A DNA stretch of 64,000 nt from assembly GCF_001488575.1 (NCBI RefSeq), contig NZ_LN831302.1:1550001-1614000 (forward strand). Reading direction: 5' to 3'. Shown here piece by piece: positions 26,729 to 36,507 of the stretch. The notes under the pieces are model-generated. The model saw only the letters and a list, made by a program, of their open reading frames with translations. It was not told the DNA's origin and searched no databases. How positions within the stretch are numbered: position 1 is the stretch's first letter; every line of letters starts with the position of its first letter. The stretch is from Halobacterium hubeiense. GTDB taxonomy: Archaea; Halobacteriota; Halobacteria; Halobacteriales; Halobacteriaceae. The position numbers were made by a program, and so were the translations under genes.

Positions 26729-27151
26729 ATGGTGCGGCGCTACCTCCGCGGCCTCTACGAAGGGCCGTTCGCGATGCAGTTGCGGCGGTTCGTCGCCGTC
26801 GGCGCGTTCACCGCGGGCGTCCAGATGGTGTTGCTGTGGGCGTTCGTGGACGTCGGCCGGCTGAACTACCTCGTCGGCGCCGTCATCGCCATCGAGATCA
26901 CCATCGTCCTCTCGTACGTCCTCAACAACGCGTGGACGTTCCGCAAGTACCGCAACACCGGCACCGTCGACTACCTCGTCGGCCTGCTGAAGACGAACGT
27001 CATCCGGGGCTCCGCGATTCCGCTGCAGGTCGGCGTGCTGTTCGCGCTCGTGGAGTGGCGCGCGCTCCCGTACCTCCTCGCGAACGCCTTCGCCATCCTC
27101 GTCAGCGGCCTCTACCGCTACGTCCTCGACGCGAAGTGGACGTGGGGGTAG
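26729..27151 (+). CDS. GtrA-family membrane protein
   Basis: A 140-residue protein with four membrane helices. Family features include the N-terminal RRFVAVGAFTAGVQM and the NNAWTFRKY motif near residue 70, and the ending YRYVLDAKWTWG. GtrA proteins are thought to move lipid-linked sugars across the membrane. Its ATG follows the sulfatase stop directly, so the two are co-transcribed and may act on cell-surface glycans. Confidence 0.9.
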   Translation: MVRRYLRGLYEGPFAMQLRRFVAVGAFTAGVQMVLLWAFVDVGRLNYLVGAVIAIEITIVLSYVLNNAWTFRKYRNTGTVDYLVGLLKTNVIRGSAIPLQVGVLFALVEWRALPYLLANAFAILVSGLYRYVLDAKWTWG

Positions 27152-27317
27152 AAGGGGTACCCGCGGCGTTCGCGGCAGCCTCGGTCGACCGCTCGTCACG
27201 TTCGGCGGTCTCGCAGTCGCGTTCTAGGGTCGCCGACGCCGTGGAATCACGAGACAGAGTGGTGACGGCAGTCGGAACGCGACAGTATTTTTACACGCCA
27301 CGCCGTTCGTTCATTCT

Positions 27318-28463
27318 ATGAGGTCCCCGACACGACGCGCGGCGCTGGCCGTCTGCGTCGCCCTCCTCCTCGTCACTGCCGGCTGTAGCGGCGGAACGAA
27401 TACGTCGAACACCACGGCCCCGACGACTGCTGGGACGACGACCGCGACCGATGCGTGGTCGCCGAACGTCAGCGTCGAGCAGTACCCGCCGGGCGTCGCC
27501 GAGAACGGCACGCTCACGAACAGCACCGTCCTCGCGAACGCGCACTTCGCCGCGACGGCCGACGAGTCGCTGGTGCTCACCATCGAAGGGACGGGGCCGA
27601 ACGACACGAGCATCAGAACGTACGCGCACGGGGACGGCCCGACGCCGTTCTACGCCACCACCAACCGCACCGAGGACGGCACGCGCATCGTGAGCGAGTC
27701 CTACCAGACCGAAGAGCGCGGCTTCGTCCGGCACGAAGTCGAGAACCGGAACACGACGCTGTACCGGGTCACGCAGAACACCACCACCGCGGGGACGGAC
27801 GGGTGGCTGAACAACCACAGACCGTTCGACGTGGAGTACAGACTCGCGGCGCAGTTCGTCCTCGGGAACTACACCGTCAACGGCACCGTCGAGCGCGACG
27901 GCCGGACGTTCGTCGAACTCACCGCCGACGAGCCAGCGGACGAGGACTTCGCCCCGGCGTACGACGGGACCGCGCTCGTCACGCCCGAGGGCGTCGTCCA
28001 CAGCGTCGAGGCGTCGTTCGCCTCGGGGACCGGCGACGACCGGGAGTTCCGCGAGGTGTCGGTTTCGCTGGACACGGACGCCGAGTGGACGGGCGCGCCG
28101 TCGTGGATTGACGACCGGCCGAACCTCTCCGTGTCGATAGTGGAGGACGGCCGCGCGCTCGAACTGCGGAACGCCGGCGGAGCGACCCTCCCGGCGAACA
28201 CCACCTTCGAGGTCTCCGGGATGAACGCCACCGAGGGGTGGGAGGCGCGCATCTTCCCGGACGTGACCGGGACAGTCACCACGGACGCGGCGCTCGAACC
28301 CGGCGAGGCGATGTACGTGACGGCCGACGAGAACGGGTCGTCGTTCGCGCTCCGCGACGAACCCACGCGCGGCGAGTACGCGTTCGCCGCCGCGAAACTC
28401 CACCACAGGAACGAGGGCACCGTCTACTCGCTGGTGACGGGCCTCGAACACCAGCAGGAGTAG
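27318..28463 (+). CDS. Secreted lipoprotein, uncharacterised
   Basis: A 381-residue protein with a Sec-type signal and a lipobox TAGC (Cys24), a Thr/Asn-rich linker, then a beta-rich domain with many N-glycosylation sequons (NTT, NVS, NGT, NDT). A TATA-like TATTTTTAC at 27284-27292 lies about 30 bp upstream of ATG 27318, supporting a leaderless start. It resembles haloarchaeal lipoproteins of unknown role; nothing catalytic is seen. Confidence 0.8.
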   Translation: MRSPTRRAALAVCVALLLVTAGCSGGTNTSNTTAPTTAGTTTATDAWSPNVSVEQYPPGVAENGTLTNSTVLANAHFAATADESLVLTIEGTGPNDTSIRTYAHGDGPTPFYATTNRTEDGTRIVSESYQTEERGFVRHEVENRNTTLYRVTQNTTTAGTDGWLNNHRPFDVEYRLAAQFVLGNYTVNGTVERDGRTFVELTADEPADEDFAPAYDGTALVTPEGVVHSVEASFASGTGDDREFREVSVSLDTDAEWTGAPSWIDDRPNLSVSIVEDGRALELRNAGGATLPANTTFEVSGMNATEGWEARIFPDVTGTVTTDAALEPGEAMYVTADENGSSFALRDEPTRGEYAFAAAKLHHRNEGTVYSLVTGLEHQQE

Positions 28464-28464
28464 C

Positions 28465-28890
28465 CTACGAGAGCCGTTTCCGCATCGCGACGTGCGGGAT
28501 GCCCGCTTCCTCGAACTGTTCGCCCTCGCGGACGTAGCCGCGGTCGTCGTAGAAGCCCGCGGCGGGCAACTGGGCGTGGAGGTAGAGTTCGTCGTAGCGC
28601 TCGCTCGCAGTCGCTTCGAGTTCGTCCATCAGCGCCGCGCCCCAGCCCTCGCCCCTGCATGATTCGCGGACCGCGACGCGCTCGACTTTCCCCACGCCGT
28701 CGTCGTACTCGCGGAGGCGCGCGGCCCCCACGGGCTCGCCGTCGTCGTAGGCGACGAAGTGCGTGGCGTCGTCCTCGTGCTCGTCTACTTCGAGGTCCTC
28801 CGGGACGCCCTGCTCGTCCACGAACACGGCGTACCTGACGCTGAGAGCGTCCTCGTAGCGGGCGTCGGTGTCGGCTCGCCCGACCGGCAT
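28465..28890 (-). CDS. GNAT-family N-acetyltransferase (ElaA-like)
   Basis: A 141-residue acetyltransferase. ALSVRYAVFVDEQGVPEDLE gives the ElaA-like start; VERVAVRESCRGEGWGAALM contains the acetyl-CoA pyrophosphate loop RGEGWG. LYLHAQLPAAGFYDDRGYVREGEQFEEAGIPHVAM is the typical C-terminal half. It follows the TrmB-type regulator by 32 bp on the same strand. Substrate unknown. Confidence 0.9.
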   Translation of the reverse strand: MPVGRADTDARYEDALSVRYAVFVDEQGVPEDLEVDEHEDDATHFVAYDDGEPVGAARLREYDDGVGKVERVAVRESCRGEGWGAALMDELEATASERYDELYLHAQLPAAGFYDDRGYVREGEQFEEAGIPHVAMRKRLS

Positions 28891-28922
28891 AGGAGAGCGT
28901 CGGGCGGCGAGCCGGAAAACCC

Positions 28923-29675
28923 CTACTGCTCGCCGGCGACGTCCGCGACGAACTCGCCCAACAGCGACGACAGCATCGCGGCGAAGCCGGTGTCGCGGCT
29001 CCAGAACGCGGTCTCGGTACCGTCGTCGCTGGCGACGCTGACCAGCACCGCGGCGTCGTCAACCATCACGACGCGCTCGGCGCCCATCTCCGGCGTCGGC
29101 TGGTGGGCGACGGAGACGCCGCGAGCGCCGAGGTCCCGTGCGACGTCGAGCACGGCCTCGGACTCGCTGACGACCGTCACGGCGACGCCGGCGTCGGCGG
29201 CCGCCGCGAGCGCGTCCCGCACCGCGGGTTCGAGCTGTGAGACGTCGTCGGTCCCGTAGACGACGTGGTCGTCGGCGGACTCCACGAGCTGGGCGGTCCG
29301 GGAGACGACGTTCGCGTCCCCGCGGACCGTCCAGATGGACTCGCTCTCCTCGGTGGCGCCGTACTCCTCACGGACCGATTCGAGGTAGTCGAAGGCGGCG
29401 TCGCTCTCCGAGCGGAGCTGGCGGTAGAGGCGCTCGCGGGCCTCCTCCACGCCGACCGGCCGGTAGCGGGTCGGGTTCGACTGCTCGACGTCGACGAGCC
29501 CGCGACCTTCGAGGTCCTCGGCGGCGCCGTACACCTGCGAGCGCGGCACGTCCGCGATGTCCGCGACCTCGCTGGCGGTGCCGGTGCCGAGCTTCTGGAG
29601 CGCGACGAACACCCGGGCTTCGTACGTCGAGAGGCCGAGGCGCTTGAGCGCGCCGACGGCGTCCTCGTCGTTCAT
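28923..29675 (-). CDS. TrmB-type transcriptional regulator
   Basis: A 250-residue regulator. Residues 1-75 are a TrmB winged helix (LKRLGLSTYEARVFVALQKLG, DIADVPRSQVYGAAEDLEGRGLV), then a phospholipase-D-like sensor region with VYGTDDVSQLEP and VVMVDDAAVLVSV. The ATG at 29675 overlaps the stop of the MMPL transporter gene (ATGA), so regulator and transporter are made together. It likely controls that transporter, perhaps via the direct repeats at 33284-33319. Confidence 0.88.
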   Translation of the reverse strand: MNDEDAVGALKRLGLSTYEARVFVALQKLGTGTASEVADIADVPRSQVYGAAEDLEGRGLVDVEQSNPTRYRPVGVEEARERLYRQLRSESDAAFDYLESVREEYGATEESESIWTVRGDANVVSRTAQLVESADDHVVYGTDDVSQLEPAVRDALAAAADAGVAVTVVSESEAVLDVARDLGARGVSVAHQPTPEMGAERVVMVDDAAVLVSVASDDGTETAFWSRDTGFAAMLSSLLGEFVADVAGEQ

Positions 29676-32600
29676 TCGCCCTCCGGGCGCTCGCGCGCCC
29701 ACTCGCGGACCACGCGGTCGTACTGGTCGGCGGTCAGCTCGCCGTCCGCGAAGGCGGCGCTGGCTTCCGCGAGGTCGTCGTCGGTGACGTCCGCCTGCGC
29801 GAACACGCGCTCGAAGATGTCCGCGACGACCGCGGCGCCGTCGTCGCCCGCGATTGTCCGTTCGTCGCCGTCCGCGAGCACGCGGCCGGAGAGTTCGACC
29901 TCGGAGCCGTCGGGCGCCGTCTCGGCGACGGAAACCTCGTAGCTGGCCGAGGCGTGCTCGCCGTCGAGGCGCCACGCGACGTAGACGGTGTCGTCGTCCG
30001 CGACGGCCTCGACCGGCTCGGGGTCGGTGTCGAGGTCGACGACGGTGCCGCCGCGAACCGTCTCCGTGAGCACGACGCGGCCGTCCCGCGCCGGGACGGT
30101 GACGGTCGCGGTGAGCGTGCCGCCGGGCTGGACGAGGTCGCGGCTGAGCGTCCGCGTCGGTTCGTCGGCGCCTGCGTCGGCTGTCGCGGCGGCCGCCGGC
30201 GCCGTCTCCGCGTCGACGACCGGCTCGGCGCTCGCTGTCGTGCTCGGGTCGTCACCGTCGTCGGCCGGCGGGTCGGGGTCGTCGCCGTCGCCGCCGAAGT
30301 TCGCGTCCTCCGGGCCGAGGTACTTCGTCCAGAGGACGAGCAGCGTCGGCAACACCAGCACCGCCGCGAGGAACGCGTAGACGATGGTGAGCCCGGTGAT
30401 GATGCCGAACTGCTGGAGCGGCGGCAGGATGGCGAACACGAGCACGCCGAACCCGCCGACGGTGGTCGCGGCGCTCCCGAGGAGCGCGCCGCCGGTGCCG
30501 GTGACGGCGGTGCGCATCGCCTCCCAGACGGTGTCGGTGCGCTCCAGCTCCTGCATGTAGCGCTCGCTGAGGTGGATGCTGTACGCCACCCCGAGCCCGA
30601 CAGTGAGGCTCGTGATCATCCCCGTGAGCACGTTGAACGGGATGCCGAAGACGTACATCGTCCCCAGAATCCACGCGACGCTCAGGACGACGGGCAGCAG
30701 CGTGACCGCGCCGAGGGTCGCGCTCCCGTCCGTCAGGCGGTAGGTCGCCATCAGGAACGCGAACACCGCCACGAGCGTCACGAGCAGACTCTGGATGACG
30801 GTGTCCAGCAGCTGGTCCTGGACGATCTTGTTCAGGATGGCGCTGCCGGTCGCGGTGGCTTCGAGGCCGTCGCCGGCCGCCACGTCCGCGACGTCGCGCA
30901 TCTGCTCGGTGACTTCGCCGCCGGACGCGCCGCCCTGCGTGGAGACGACGAGGCGCGCCGCCGCGTAGTCGCCGTCGTCGGTCTGGTGGATGTACGAGCC
31001 GGCCTGCTCGGGCGCGGTCTCGTAGAGCGCGTCGTAGACGGCTTCGACGTTCCGGTCGGGGACGCCGTTCCCGTCGGTGTCCGCGGCGTGGAACGTCTCG
31101 TTGAACGACTCGTTGGACGCCGCGACCGCCTGCATCGTCGACAGCGGCCCCTGCACGCCGGGCTCGCCGTTCGCGAGCGTGTACGTGACGTTCTGCTCGG
31201 CGGCGGCGTCGCGGGCCGCCTGTATCCGCTCTAGAGACCTGTCGCTGGCGACGTCACCCTCGATTAGAATCTGGGCCTGGGAGTTCTCCGGGGAGAACCG
31301 GTCGTTGACGTACTCGAGGTTCGCCTTGGCGGTGTACTCGCCGGGCGCGAACGGCTCGGGGAGGTCTTTCATCCAGTCGGCGGGGTCCTCCGCGAGGAAG
31401 TCCTGCTGATTGAACGACGTGTCGACGTTCGTCGCGCCGTACGCGCCCGCGGCGGTCACGAGCAGCGTGAGCACCAGCACGATGGCGGGCGCCTTCCGGG
31501 CGGCCTTCGAACCGAACGACAGCACCTCGCTGAAGCGGCCGCCGCCGGTGCCGAACGCGCGCTTCTTGCGGTCCCAGCCCCGCGATTCGAGGAAGGCGTC
31601 GAGTTCGACCTTCATCGCGGGAATCAGCACGCCGAACACCAGCAGCGCGGCGACGATGCCGACGCTGGAGACGACGCCGAAGTCGCCGATGGGCGGCACC
31701 GGACTGGTGAGGTTCGACAGGAATCCGATGACCGTGGTGGCGGTCACCCACACGAGCGCGACGCCGACGCCGGCGAGCGCGACGCGCATCGACCCGCGCG
31801 GGTCGGCGGGGCGGTCGGGGTCGTCGACGGCACCGAGGCGTTCCTCGCGGTGCCGCATGAAGATGTGAATCGCGTAGTCGATGGAGAGCCCGATGAGCAA
31901 CACGGGCACCGCGATCATGATCTGGTTGAACGAGATGTCGGCCAGTCCCATGAAGCCGAACGTCCACGCCAACACGGCGCCGATGCCGAACAGCCCGAGG
32001 AGGATGTCGAGGACGTCGCGGTACGCGACCGCCAGCGCCACGAGCACGAACAGGATGGCCAGCGGCCCGACAATGAGCAGGCTGTCGGTCATCGAGGAGT
32101 CGATCTCGTGGGTGATGATGCCGCCGCCGAACACGAGGAACTCCTGCGCGCGGTCGTCGCCGAGGTCCTGCATCGCGAGCTGGGCGTCGACGATGGTCTC
32201 GCTGCCGGTCGGCCCGCCCGCGGGCGCCTCGCTGTCGGTCTGCTGGGTGGCGACGAGCATCGTCGCCTCCGCGGTGGTCGAGCCGGGCTCGTAGGATGTC
32301 GGCATCAGGCCGAACACGGACTGGCCGTTGCCGCCGTTCTGCCCGCCGCCGAGGACGGTGGCGACCAGCGACTCGACTTCCGAGTCGTTCAGCGACTGGA
32401 GCTGGGCGAGCTGTTCGTCCAGCGTCGCGTTACTGGCGTTCTCGTAGGTCGCGCGCTGGGTCTGTAGCTCCTCGCCGAGCGTCTGGAGGCGCTGGGCCTG
32501 CGACTCGAGCTCGTTCGAGCGCTCTTCGAGCGCCGCGTACTCGGCTTCGAGGACGCCGCGCGTGCCGAGCCGGTAGGCGGCCTCGACTTCGGACTGGCTC

Positions 32601-33250
32601 TGCGCGCTCCGGAGGTCGCTTGCGGCCCGCTCGAAGGTCGCGTAGTGGCTGTCGGTGAGGTTCACCGAGGAGTTCGCGCGCACCCGGTCGAACGCCGCTT
32701 CGACGCTCGCGTCCGGGTTCTGTCGGAGGACCGTGAGCTCCGCGCGCAGCGACTCGGCGGTCGCGTTCAGCGCCGCGGACCGCTGTTCGAGTGTCGCCCG
32801 CTCGGACTGGACGGTCTCGTTCAGTTGCTCGAACTCCTGGAGGGTGGCCTGTAGCTCGCGGCCCTCCTCCTGTTGGATGGACGCCGTCGCGACGACGTTC
32901 GCGATGCCGGTGATGGCGCCGTCGTCGGCGAGCGTCTCGTTGACCGTTTCGTTGTCGTAGAGCGCGCGCTCGTACTCCAGCGTCCCGACGAGCGCGTCCT
33001 TCGTGAGGACGTTGTCGTCGCGGACGACGACTTGGACGGTCGTGGCGTTCTCCGCGCCGGAACTGAAGTTCGACTCGATGTAGTCCAGTTTCTGTGACTC
33101 GTCGCTCTCGGTCTGGAACTGGTCCAGCGACGACGACTGCTGGACGTCGCCGGCTCCGGCGCCGATGAGGACGGTCAACACCAGCATCACGGCGATGATG
33201 GCTTTGCTGTGGTTCGTGACGAAGGCGGCGGCGTCGCCGATGCGGCTCAC
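29672..33250 (-). CDS. MMPL/RND-superfamily membrane transporter
   Basis: A 1192-residue exporter with two halves, each a large extracytoplasmic loop followed by a helix bundle. The first loop contains a long coiled coil rich in Glu/Gln/Leu (about residues 120-300). Helix blocks include GLSIDYAIHIFMRHREERLG and VGLGVAYSIHLSERYMQELERTD, the MMPL signatures. A cytoplasmic C-terminal extension (about 1000-1192) carries a beta domain. Start GTG 33250 (VSRIGDAAAF) is preferred over an upstream in-frame ATG at 33367, because the promoter-like TTTATGTAC and the direct repeats lie between them. It probably moves lipids, pigments or hydrophobic compounds. Confidence 0.9.
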   Translation of the reverse strand: MSRIGDAAAFVTNHSKAIIAVMLVLTVLIGAGAGDVQQSSSLDQFQTESDESQKLDYIESNFSSGAENATTVQVVVRDDNVLTKDALVGTLEYERALYDNETVNETLADDGAITGIANVVATASIQQEEGRELQATLQEFEQLNETVQSERATLEQRSAALNATAESLRAELTVLRQNPDASVEAAFDRVRANSSVNLTDSHYATFERAASDLRSAQSQSEVEAAYRLGTRGVLEAEYAALEERSNELESQAQRLQTLGEELQTQRATYENASNATLDEQLAQLQSLNDSEVESLVATVLGGGQNGGNGQSVFGLMPTSYEPGSTTAEATMLVATQQTDSEAPAGGPTGSETIVDAQLAMQDLGDDRAQEFLVFGGGIITHEIDSSMTDSLLIVGPLAILFVLVALAVAYRDVLDILLGLFGIGAVLAWTFGFMGLADISFNQIMIAVPVLLIGLSIDYAIHIFMRHREERLGAVDDPDRPADPRGSMRVALAGVGVALVWVTATTVIGFLSNLTSPVPPIGDFGVVSSVGIVAALLVFGVLIPAMKVELDAFLESRGWDRKKRAFGTGGGRFSEVLSFGSKAARKAPAIVLVLTLLVTAAGAYGATNVDTSFNQQDFLAEDPADWMKDLPEPFAPGEYTAKANLEYVNDRFSPENSQAQILIEGDVASDRSLERIQAARDAAAEQNVTYTLANGEPGVQGPLSTMQAVAASNESFNETFHAADTDGNGVPDRNVEAVYDALYETAPEQAGSYIHQTDDGDYAAARLVVSTQGGASGGEVTEQMRDVADVAAGDGLEATATGSAILNKIVQDQLLDTVIQSLLVTLVAVFAFLMATYRLTDGSATLGAVTLLPVVLSVAWILGTMYVFGIPFNVLTGMITSLTVGLGVAYSIHLSERYMQELERTDTVWEAMRTAVTGTGGALLGSAATTVGGFGVLVFAILPPLQQFGIITGLTIVYAFLAAVLVLPTLLVLWTKYLGPEDANFGGDGDDPDPPADDGDDPSTTASAEPVVDAETAPAAAATADAGADEPTRTLSRDLVQPGGTLTATVTVPARDGRVVLTETVRGGTVVDLDTDPEPVEAVADDDTVYVAWRLDGEHASASYEVSVAETAPDGSEVELSGRVLADGDERTIAGDDGAAVVADIFERVFAQADVTDDDLAEASAAFADGELTADQYDRVVREWARERPEGE

Positions 33251-33283
33251 GCCAGCCACCCCCGGTGTTCTGTTGGTAGTATC

Positions 33284-33319
33284 ATACTGACAGCATGGTT
33301 CTCGGGCTATACTGACAGC
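33284..33319. promoter_or_regulatory. Tandem GCTGTCAGTAT repeats at the MMPL transporter promoter
   Basis: On the minus strand GCTGTCAGTAT occurs twice (33309-33319 and 33284-33294), 25 bp start to start, placed just downstream of TTTATGTAC (33326-33334), the probable TATA box. Sites here would cover the transcription start and suit a repressor. The TrmB-type regulator in the same operon is the obvious candidate. Confidence 0.5.
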
Positions 33320-33422
33320 TACGGCGTACATAAACACACCGAAAGGAGTGACGACTGCTCGCGGCACGCGAGGCTCGGCGACTGGCCGGCTGACGCGGCC
33401 GAATCCCGGCGCTACCTCCTGT

Positions 33423-34568
33423 CTACCACTCCGCGACGCCGCCGTCCTCGTGGCGCCAGACCGGGTTGTGCCAGTCGGGTTCGTCGGCCGCGCGAACCGC
33501 GTCCTCGTCCACGTCGATGCCCAGCCCCGGCCCCTCCGGGAGGTCCACGTAGCCGTCCTCGTACTCGAACACCGACGGGTCTTCGAGGTAGTCCAGCACG
33601 TCGCTGCCCTCGTTGTAGTGGATGTCGAGGCTCTGCTCCTGAATCAGCGCGTTCGGCGCCGCGGCGTCCACCTGCACGCACGACGCCAGCGCCACCGGCC
33701 CGAGCGGGCAGTGGGGCGCCAGCGCCACGTCGTAGGCCTCCGCCATCGACGCGATCTTGTTGACTTCGGTGATGCCGCCGGCGTGCGAGAGGTCCGGCTG
33801 AATCACGTCCACGCTCCCCTGCTCGAAGACCTCCTTGAAGTCCCACCGCGAGTACATCCGCTCGCCGGTCGCGATGGGCGTCGTCGTCTTCGCCGCGACC
33901 TCCGGGAGCGCGTCGTTGTGCTCGGGGAGCACGGGCTCCTCCACGAAGAACGGGTCGTACGGTTCCAGCGCGGCGACCAACTGCTTCGCCATCGGCTTCG
34001 AGACGCGGCCGTGGAAGTCCACGCCGATATCCACTTCGTCGCCGACCGCCTCCCGGACGGCGGCGATGCGTTCGACGGCCTCCTCGACAGCCTTCGGGTT
34101 GTCCACGCGGCGCATCTCCGGGGTCGCGTTCATCTTCAGCGCCGTGAACCCCGCCTCGACCTTCTCCGTGGCGGCCTCGCCGACGTCGTCCGGGCGGTCG
34201 CCGCCGATCCACTGGTAGACGCGGACCCGGTCGCGGGCCGGCCCGCCGAGCAGTTCGTAGACCGGCGCGCCCAGCGTCTGCCCCTTGATGTCCCACAGTG
34301 CCTGATCGACGCCCGCGATGGCTGACATCAGGACGGGGCCACCGCGGTAGAAGCCGCCGCGGTACATCGCCTGCCAGTGGTCCTCGATGCGCGTCGGGTC
34401 CTCGCCCAGCAGGTAGCTCTCGAACAGCTCCTCGACGGCCGCCTCGACGGTCTTCGCGCGACCCTCGACGACCGGCTCCCCCCAGCCGACGGTGCCGTCG
34501 CTGGTCGTGACCTTCAGGAACAGCCACCGCGGAGCGGCGTGGAACAGCTCGTAGTCAGTGATTCGCAT
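33423..34568 (-). CDS. dgoD: D-galactonate dehydratase
   Basis: Enolase-superfamily enzyme that dehydrates D-galactonate to 2-keto-3-deoxygalactonate. The 381-residue sequence matches E. coli DgoD nearly end to end by eye: LKVTTSDGTVGWGEPVVEGRA, MYRGGFYRGGP, DFHGR, FFVEEPVLPE, GERMYSR, QPDLSHAGGITE, APHCPLGPVALA, and the ending WRHEDGGVAEW. The metal ligands Asp (DFHGR), Glu (EEPV) and Glu (GERM) are all present. No other sugar-acid genes adjoin, so the rest of the pathway is elsewhere. Confidence 0.93.
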   Translation of the reverse strand: MRITDYELFHAAPRWLFLKVTTSDGTVGWGEPVVEGRAKTVEAAVEELFESYLLGEDPTRIEDHWQAMYRGGFYRGGPVLMSAIAGVDQALWDIKGQTLGAPVYELLGGPARDRVRVYQWIGGDRPDDVGEAATEKVEAGFTALKMNATPEMRRVDNPKAVEEAVERIAAVREAVGDEVDIGVDFHGRVSKPMAKQLVAALEPYDPFFVEEPVLPEHNDALPEVAAKTTTPIATGERMYSRWDFKEVFEQGSVDVIQPDLSHAGGITEVNKIASMAEAYDVALAPHCPLGPVALASCVQVDAAAPNALIQEQSLDIHYNEGSDVLDYLEDPSVFEYEDGYVDLPEGPGLGIDVDEDAVRAADEPDWHNPVWRHEDGGVAEW

Positions 34569-34623
34569 TACGTCGAGGACTGACCGGACGCCCGTTAGTG
34601 GTTCCGGTCAGGCCCGCGAGCGC

Positions 34624-35043
34624 TCAGAACGACTGGCCGCTACTGGGGCCGGAGCCGCCGGGGCCGCGGTAGTCGTAGTCGCCGAAGCCCAGAACGGGGA
34701 AGAAGACGACCGGGAGCAGCCACAGCCCGATGCCGAACAGGACGCCGCAGCCGAACGACTTCGCGACGTCGATAGACATCTTCACCGTCACGAAGACGTT
34801 CACGAGGGGGACGAACAGCAACAGCAGCCACCACCACTCGTTGCCGCCGATTTTGAGCATCACGTAGACGTTGTAAATCGGGACGATGGCCGCCCAGCCG
34901 GGCTCGCCGGCCTTCGAGAACGTCAGCCACATCCCGCCGACGACGGCGACCAAGACCACCAGCGCGAACAGCAATGCGAACAGTCCAGCGACCGCGTCGC
35001 CGGCGCTCGACTGGAGGGGCAACAGGAGCGTGTCGACTGTCAT
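34624..35043 (-). CDS. DUF5684-like small membrane protein
   Basis: A 139-residue protein with four hydrophobic segments. The core AGEPGWAAIVPIYNVYVMLKIGG followed by WWWLLLLFVPLVNVFVTVKMSIDVAKSFG is a recognisable pattern of small archaeal and bacterial membrane proteins grouped under DUF5684. The Gly/Ser-rich tail is short and polar. Function unknown. Confidence 0.75.
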   Translation of the reverse strand: MTVDTLLLPLQSSAGDAVAGLFALLFALVVLVAVVGGMWLTFSKAGEPGWAAIVPIYNVYVMLKIGGNEWWWLLLLFVPLVNVFVTVKMSIDVAKSFGCGVLFGIGLWLLPVVFFPVLGFGDYDYRGPGGSGPSSGQSF

Positions 35044-35070
35044 CTAAGCCTACTACAGCCGTACCCACGG

Positions 35071-35076
35071 AAAAAA
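35071..35076 (-). terminator. T6 run between DUF309 and the small membrane protein gene
   Basis: Six T residues on the minus strand, 11 bp after the DUF309 stop codon, preceded by CCCCGGAG. A plausible archaeal T-tract terminator. Confidence 0.4.
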
Positions 35077-35086
35077 CTCCGGGGAG

Positions 35087-35569
35087 TCACTCCAGTTGCT
35101 CGACGTACTCGTAGTCCGCGGGGTACGCGGTCGGCGCGGCGTCGTCCACGCGGATGCCCCAGCCGTCGAGCGCGCTCGGGTCGTCGAGCGCCGCGCGCAG
35201 CGTCGCGCGCACGTCGTCGACGTCCACGCCGTAGTAGTCGCCGGGCACGCCGTCGAGGTACTGCAGGGCCGTCCGGAAGAGGCTCCGCATCCCGTCGTCG
35301 TTCTCGAAGTCGTAGTGCTTGTACGCGCCCGCCGCCACCTGCACCATCCCGTGGAGGAACGCCGACTCCGTGGTGCCGCTGCCGTAGTTGTACCACTCGT
35401 CCTCGAAGCAGTCGTGGGACTCGTGGAACTCCCCGCTGTTGTAGAGGCGGACGCCGTGCTCGGTCGCGCGCCGCAGCGTTGCGTGCTCCCACACCCGGCG
35501 GTCCGCCAGCCAGCCGGTCGGGTTCCCCAGCGGCGGCGCGACACTCGGGTCGCGGGTGTGGTCGTCCAT
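35087..35569 (-). CDS. DUF309 family protein
   Basis: A 160-residue helical protein with the DUF309 signature: [24 protein letters not shown] followed by [19 protein letters not shown], where conserved His and Glu residues face each other. ATG 35569 (MDDHTRDPS) is chosen over the in-frame 35713 start because the conserved domain begins after it and the upstream stretch overlaps the divergent gene. Function unknown. Confidence 0.85.
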   Translation of the reverse strand: MDDHTRDPSVAPPLGNPTGWLADRRVWEHATLRRATEHGVRLYNSGEFHESHDCFEDEWYNYGSGTTESAFLHGMVQVAAGAYKHYDFENDDGMRSLFRTALQYLDGVPGDYYGVDVDDVRATLRAALDDPSALDGWGIRVDDAAPTAYPADYEYVEQLE

Positions 35570-35670
35570 CACGCGGTGGTTCGGGCTGGCGGGCCGTAGT
35601 CCCGTCGGTGGGCGCGCCACGATAGCCGCAACGGCAACCCCTATGCGTCCGCGTCCGCTACGACGTGACG

Positions 35671-36507
35671 ATGCGAGTCGAACAGCTAGGCGACGGCGAA
35701 CCCGAAGTCGCAATCGTCGGGAGCGTCCACGGCGACGAGCCCTGCGGCGCCCGGGCAGTCCAGCGACTGCTCGACGCCGACCTCGACGTGCTCGAACCGG
35801 TGAAGCTCGTCGTCGCCAACGAGCGCGCGCTCGAGGAGAACGTCCGCTACCTCGACGCCGACCTCAACCGCTCGTTCGGCGAGGACGTCCCCGAGGACGC
35901 CCACGAGGTCGAACTCGCCCACCGCCTCGCCGACGAAATCCGGGGCTGTACGGTGCTGTCGCTGCACTCCACGCAGTCCCACGCCGACCCGTTCGCCATC
36001 ACCGCGGGCTTCGACGGCTCGATTTCGGACATCGTCCCCCGGCTCCCGGTCGTCGCGACCGTGGACACGCAGGGCTTCGGCGAGGGCCGGCTGTTCGCGT
36101 CCGACGCGGACATCATCGAGGCCGAAGCCGGCCTCCAAGGGACGGAGACGGCAGCCGAGAACGCGTTCCGCCTCGCGCGCGAGTTCCTCACCGCGGTCGG
36201 CGCGCTCCCCGGGAGCGCGGTCGAACGCGAGATTCCCGTCTTCGAGATGGGCGAGTCGATTCCAAAACCGCCGGCCGACGAGTACGAGGTGTTCGTCGAG
36301 AACTTCGAGCGCGTCGAGCGCGGCGAGACGTTCGCCGCCGCCGACGGCCACGAACTCGTCGCCGACGACCCCTTCTATCCCGTCCTCCTCTCGCCGTACG
36401 GCTACGCCGGCCAGTTCGGCTACCGCGGCCAGCACCGCGGCACCGTCGGTCAGTCCTCGGACGGCGCGAACTCCACGAGCGTCAGCTCCCTGTCCAGCGC
36501 GCAGTAG
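35671..36507 (+). CDS. Succinylglutamate desuccinylase/aspartoacylase-family zinc hydrolase
   Basis: A 278-residue M14-like amidohydrolase. The zinc-binding [10 protein letters not shown] gives His and Glu, [12 protein letters not shown] is the conserved substrate loop, and [14 protein letters not shown] supplies the third ligand His. A C-terminal beta domain follows. The ATG at 35671 is preferred to the GTG at 35665, two codons upstream. Its last 58 bases overlap the convergent UPF0179 gene. Acyl substrate not predictable. Confidence 0.87.
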   Translation: MRVEQLGDGEPEVAIVGSVHGDEPCGARAVQRLLDADLDVLEPVKLVVANERALEENVRYLDADLNRSFGEDVPEDAHEVELAHRLADEIRGCTVLSLHSTQSHADPFAITAGFDGSISDIVPRLPVVATVDTQGFGEGRLFASDADIIEAEAGLQGTETAAENAFRLAREFLTAVGALPGSAVEREIPVFEMGESIPKPPADEYEVFVENFERVERGETFAAADGHELVADDPFYPVLLSPYGYAGQFGYRGQHRGTVGQSSDGANSTSVSSLSSAQ

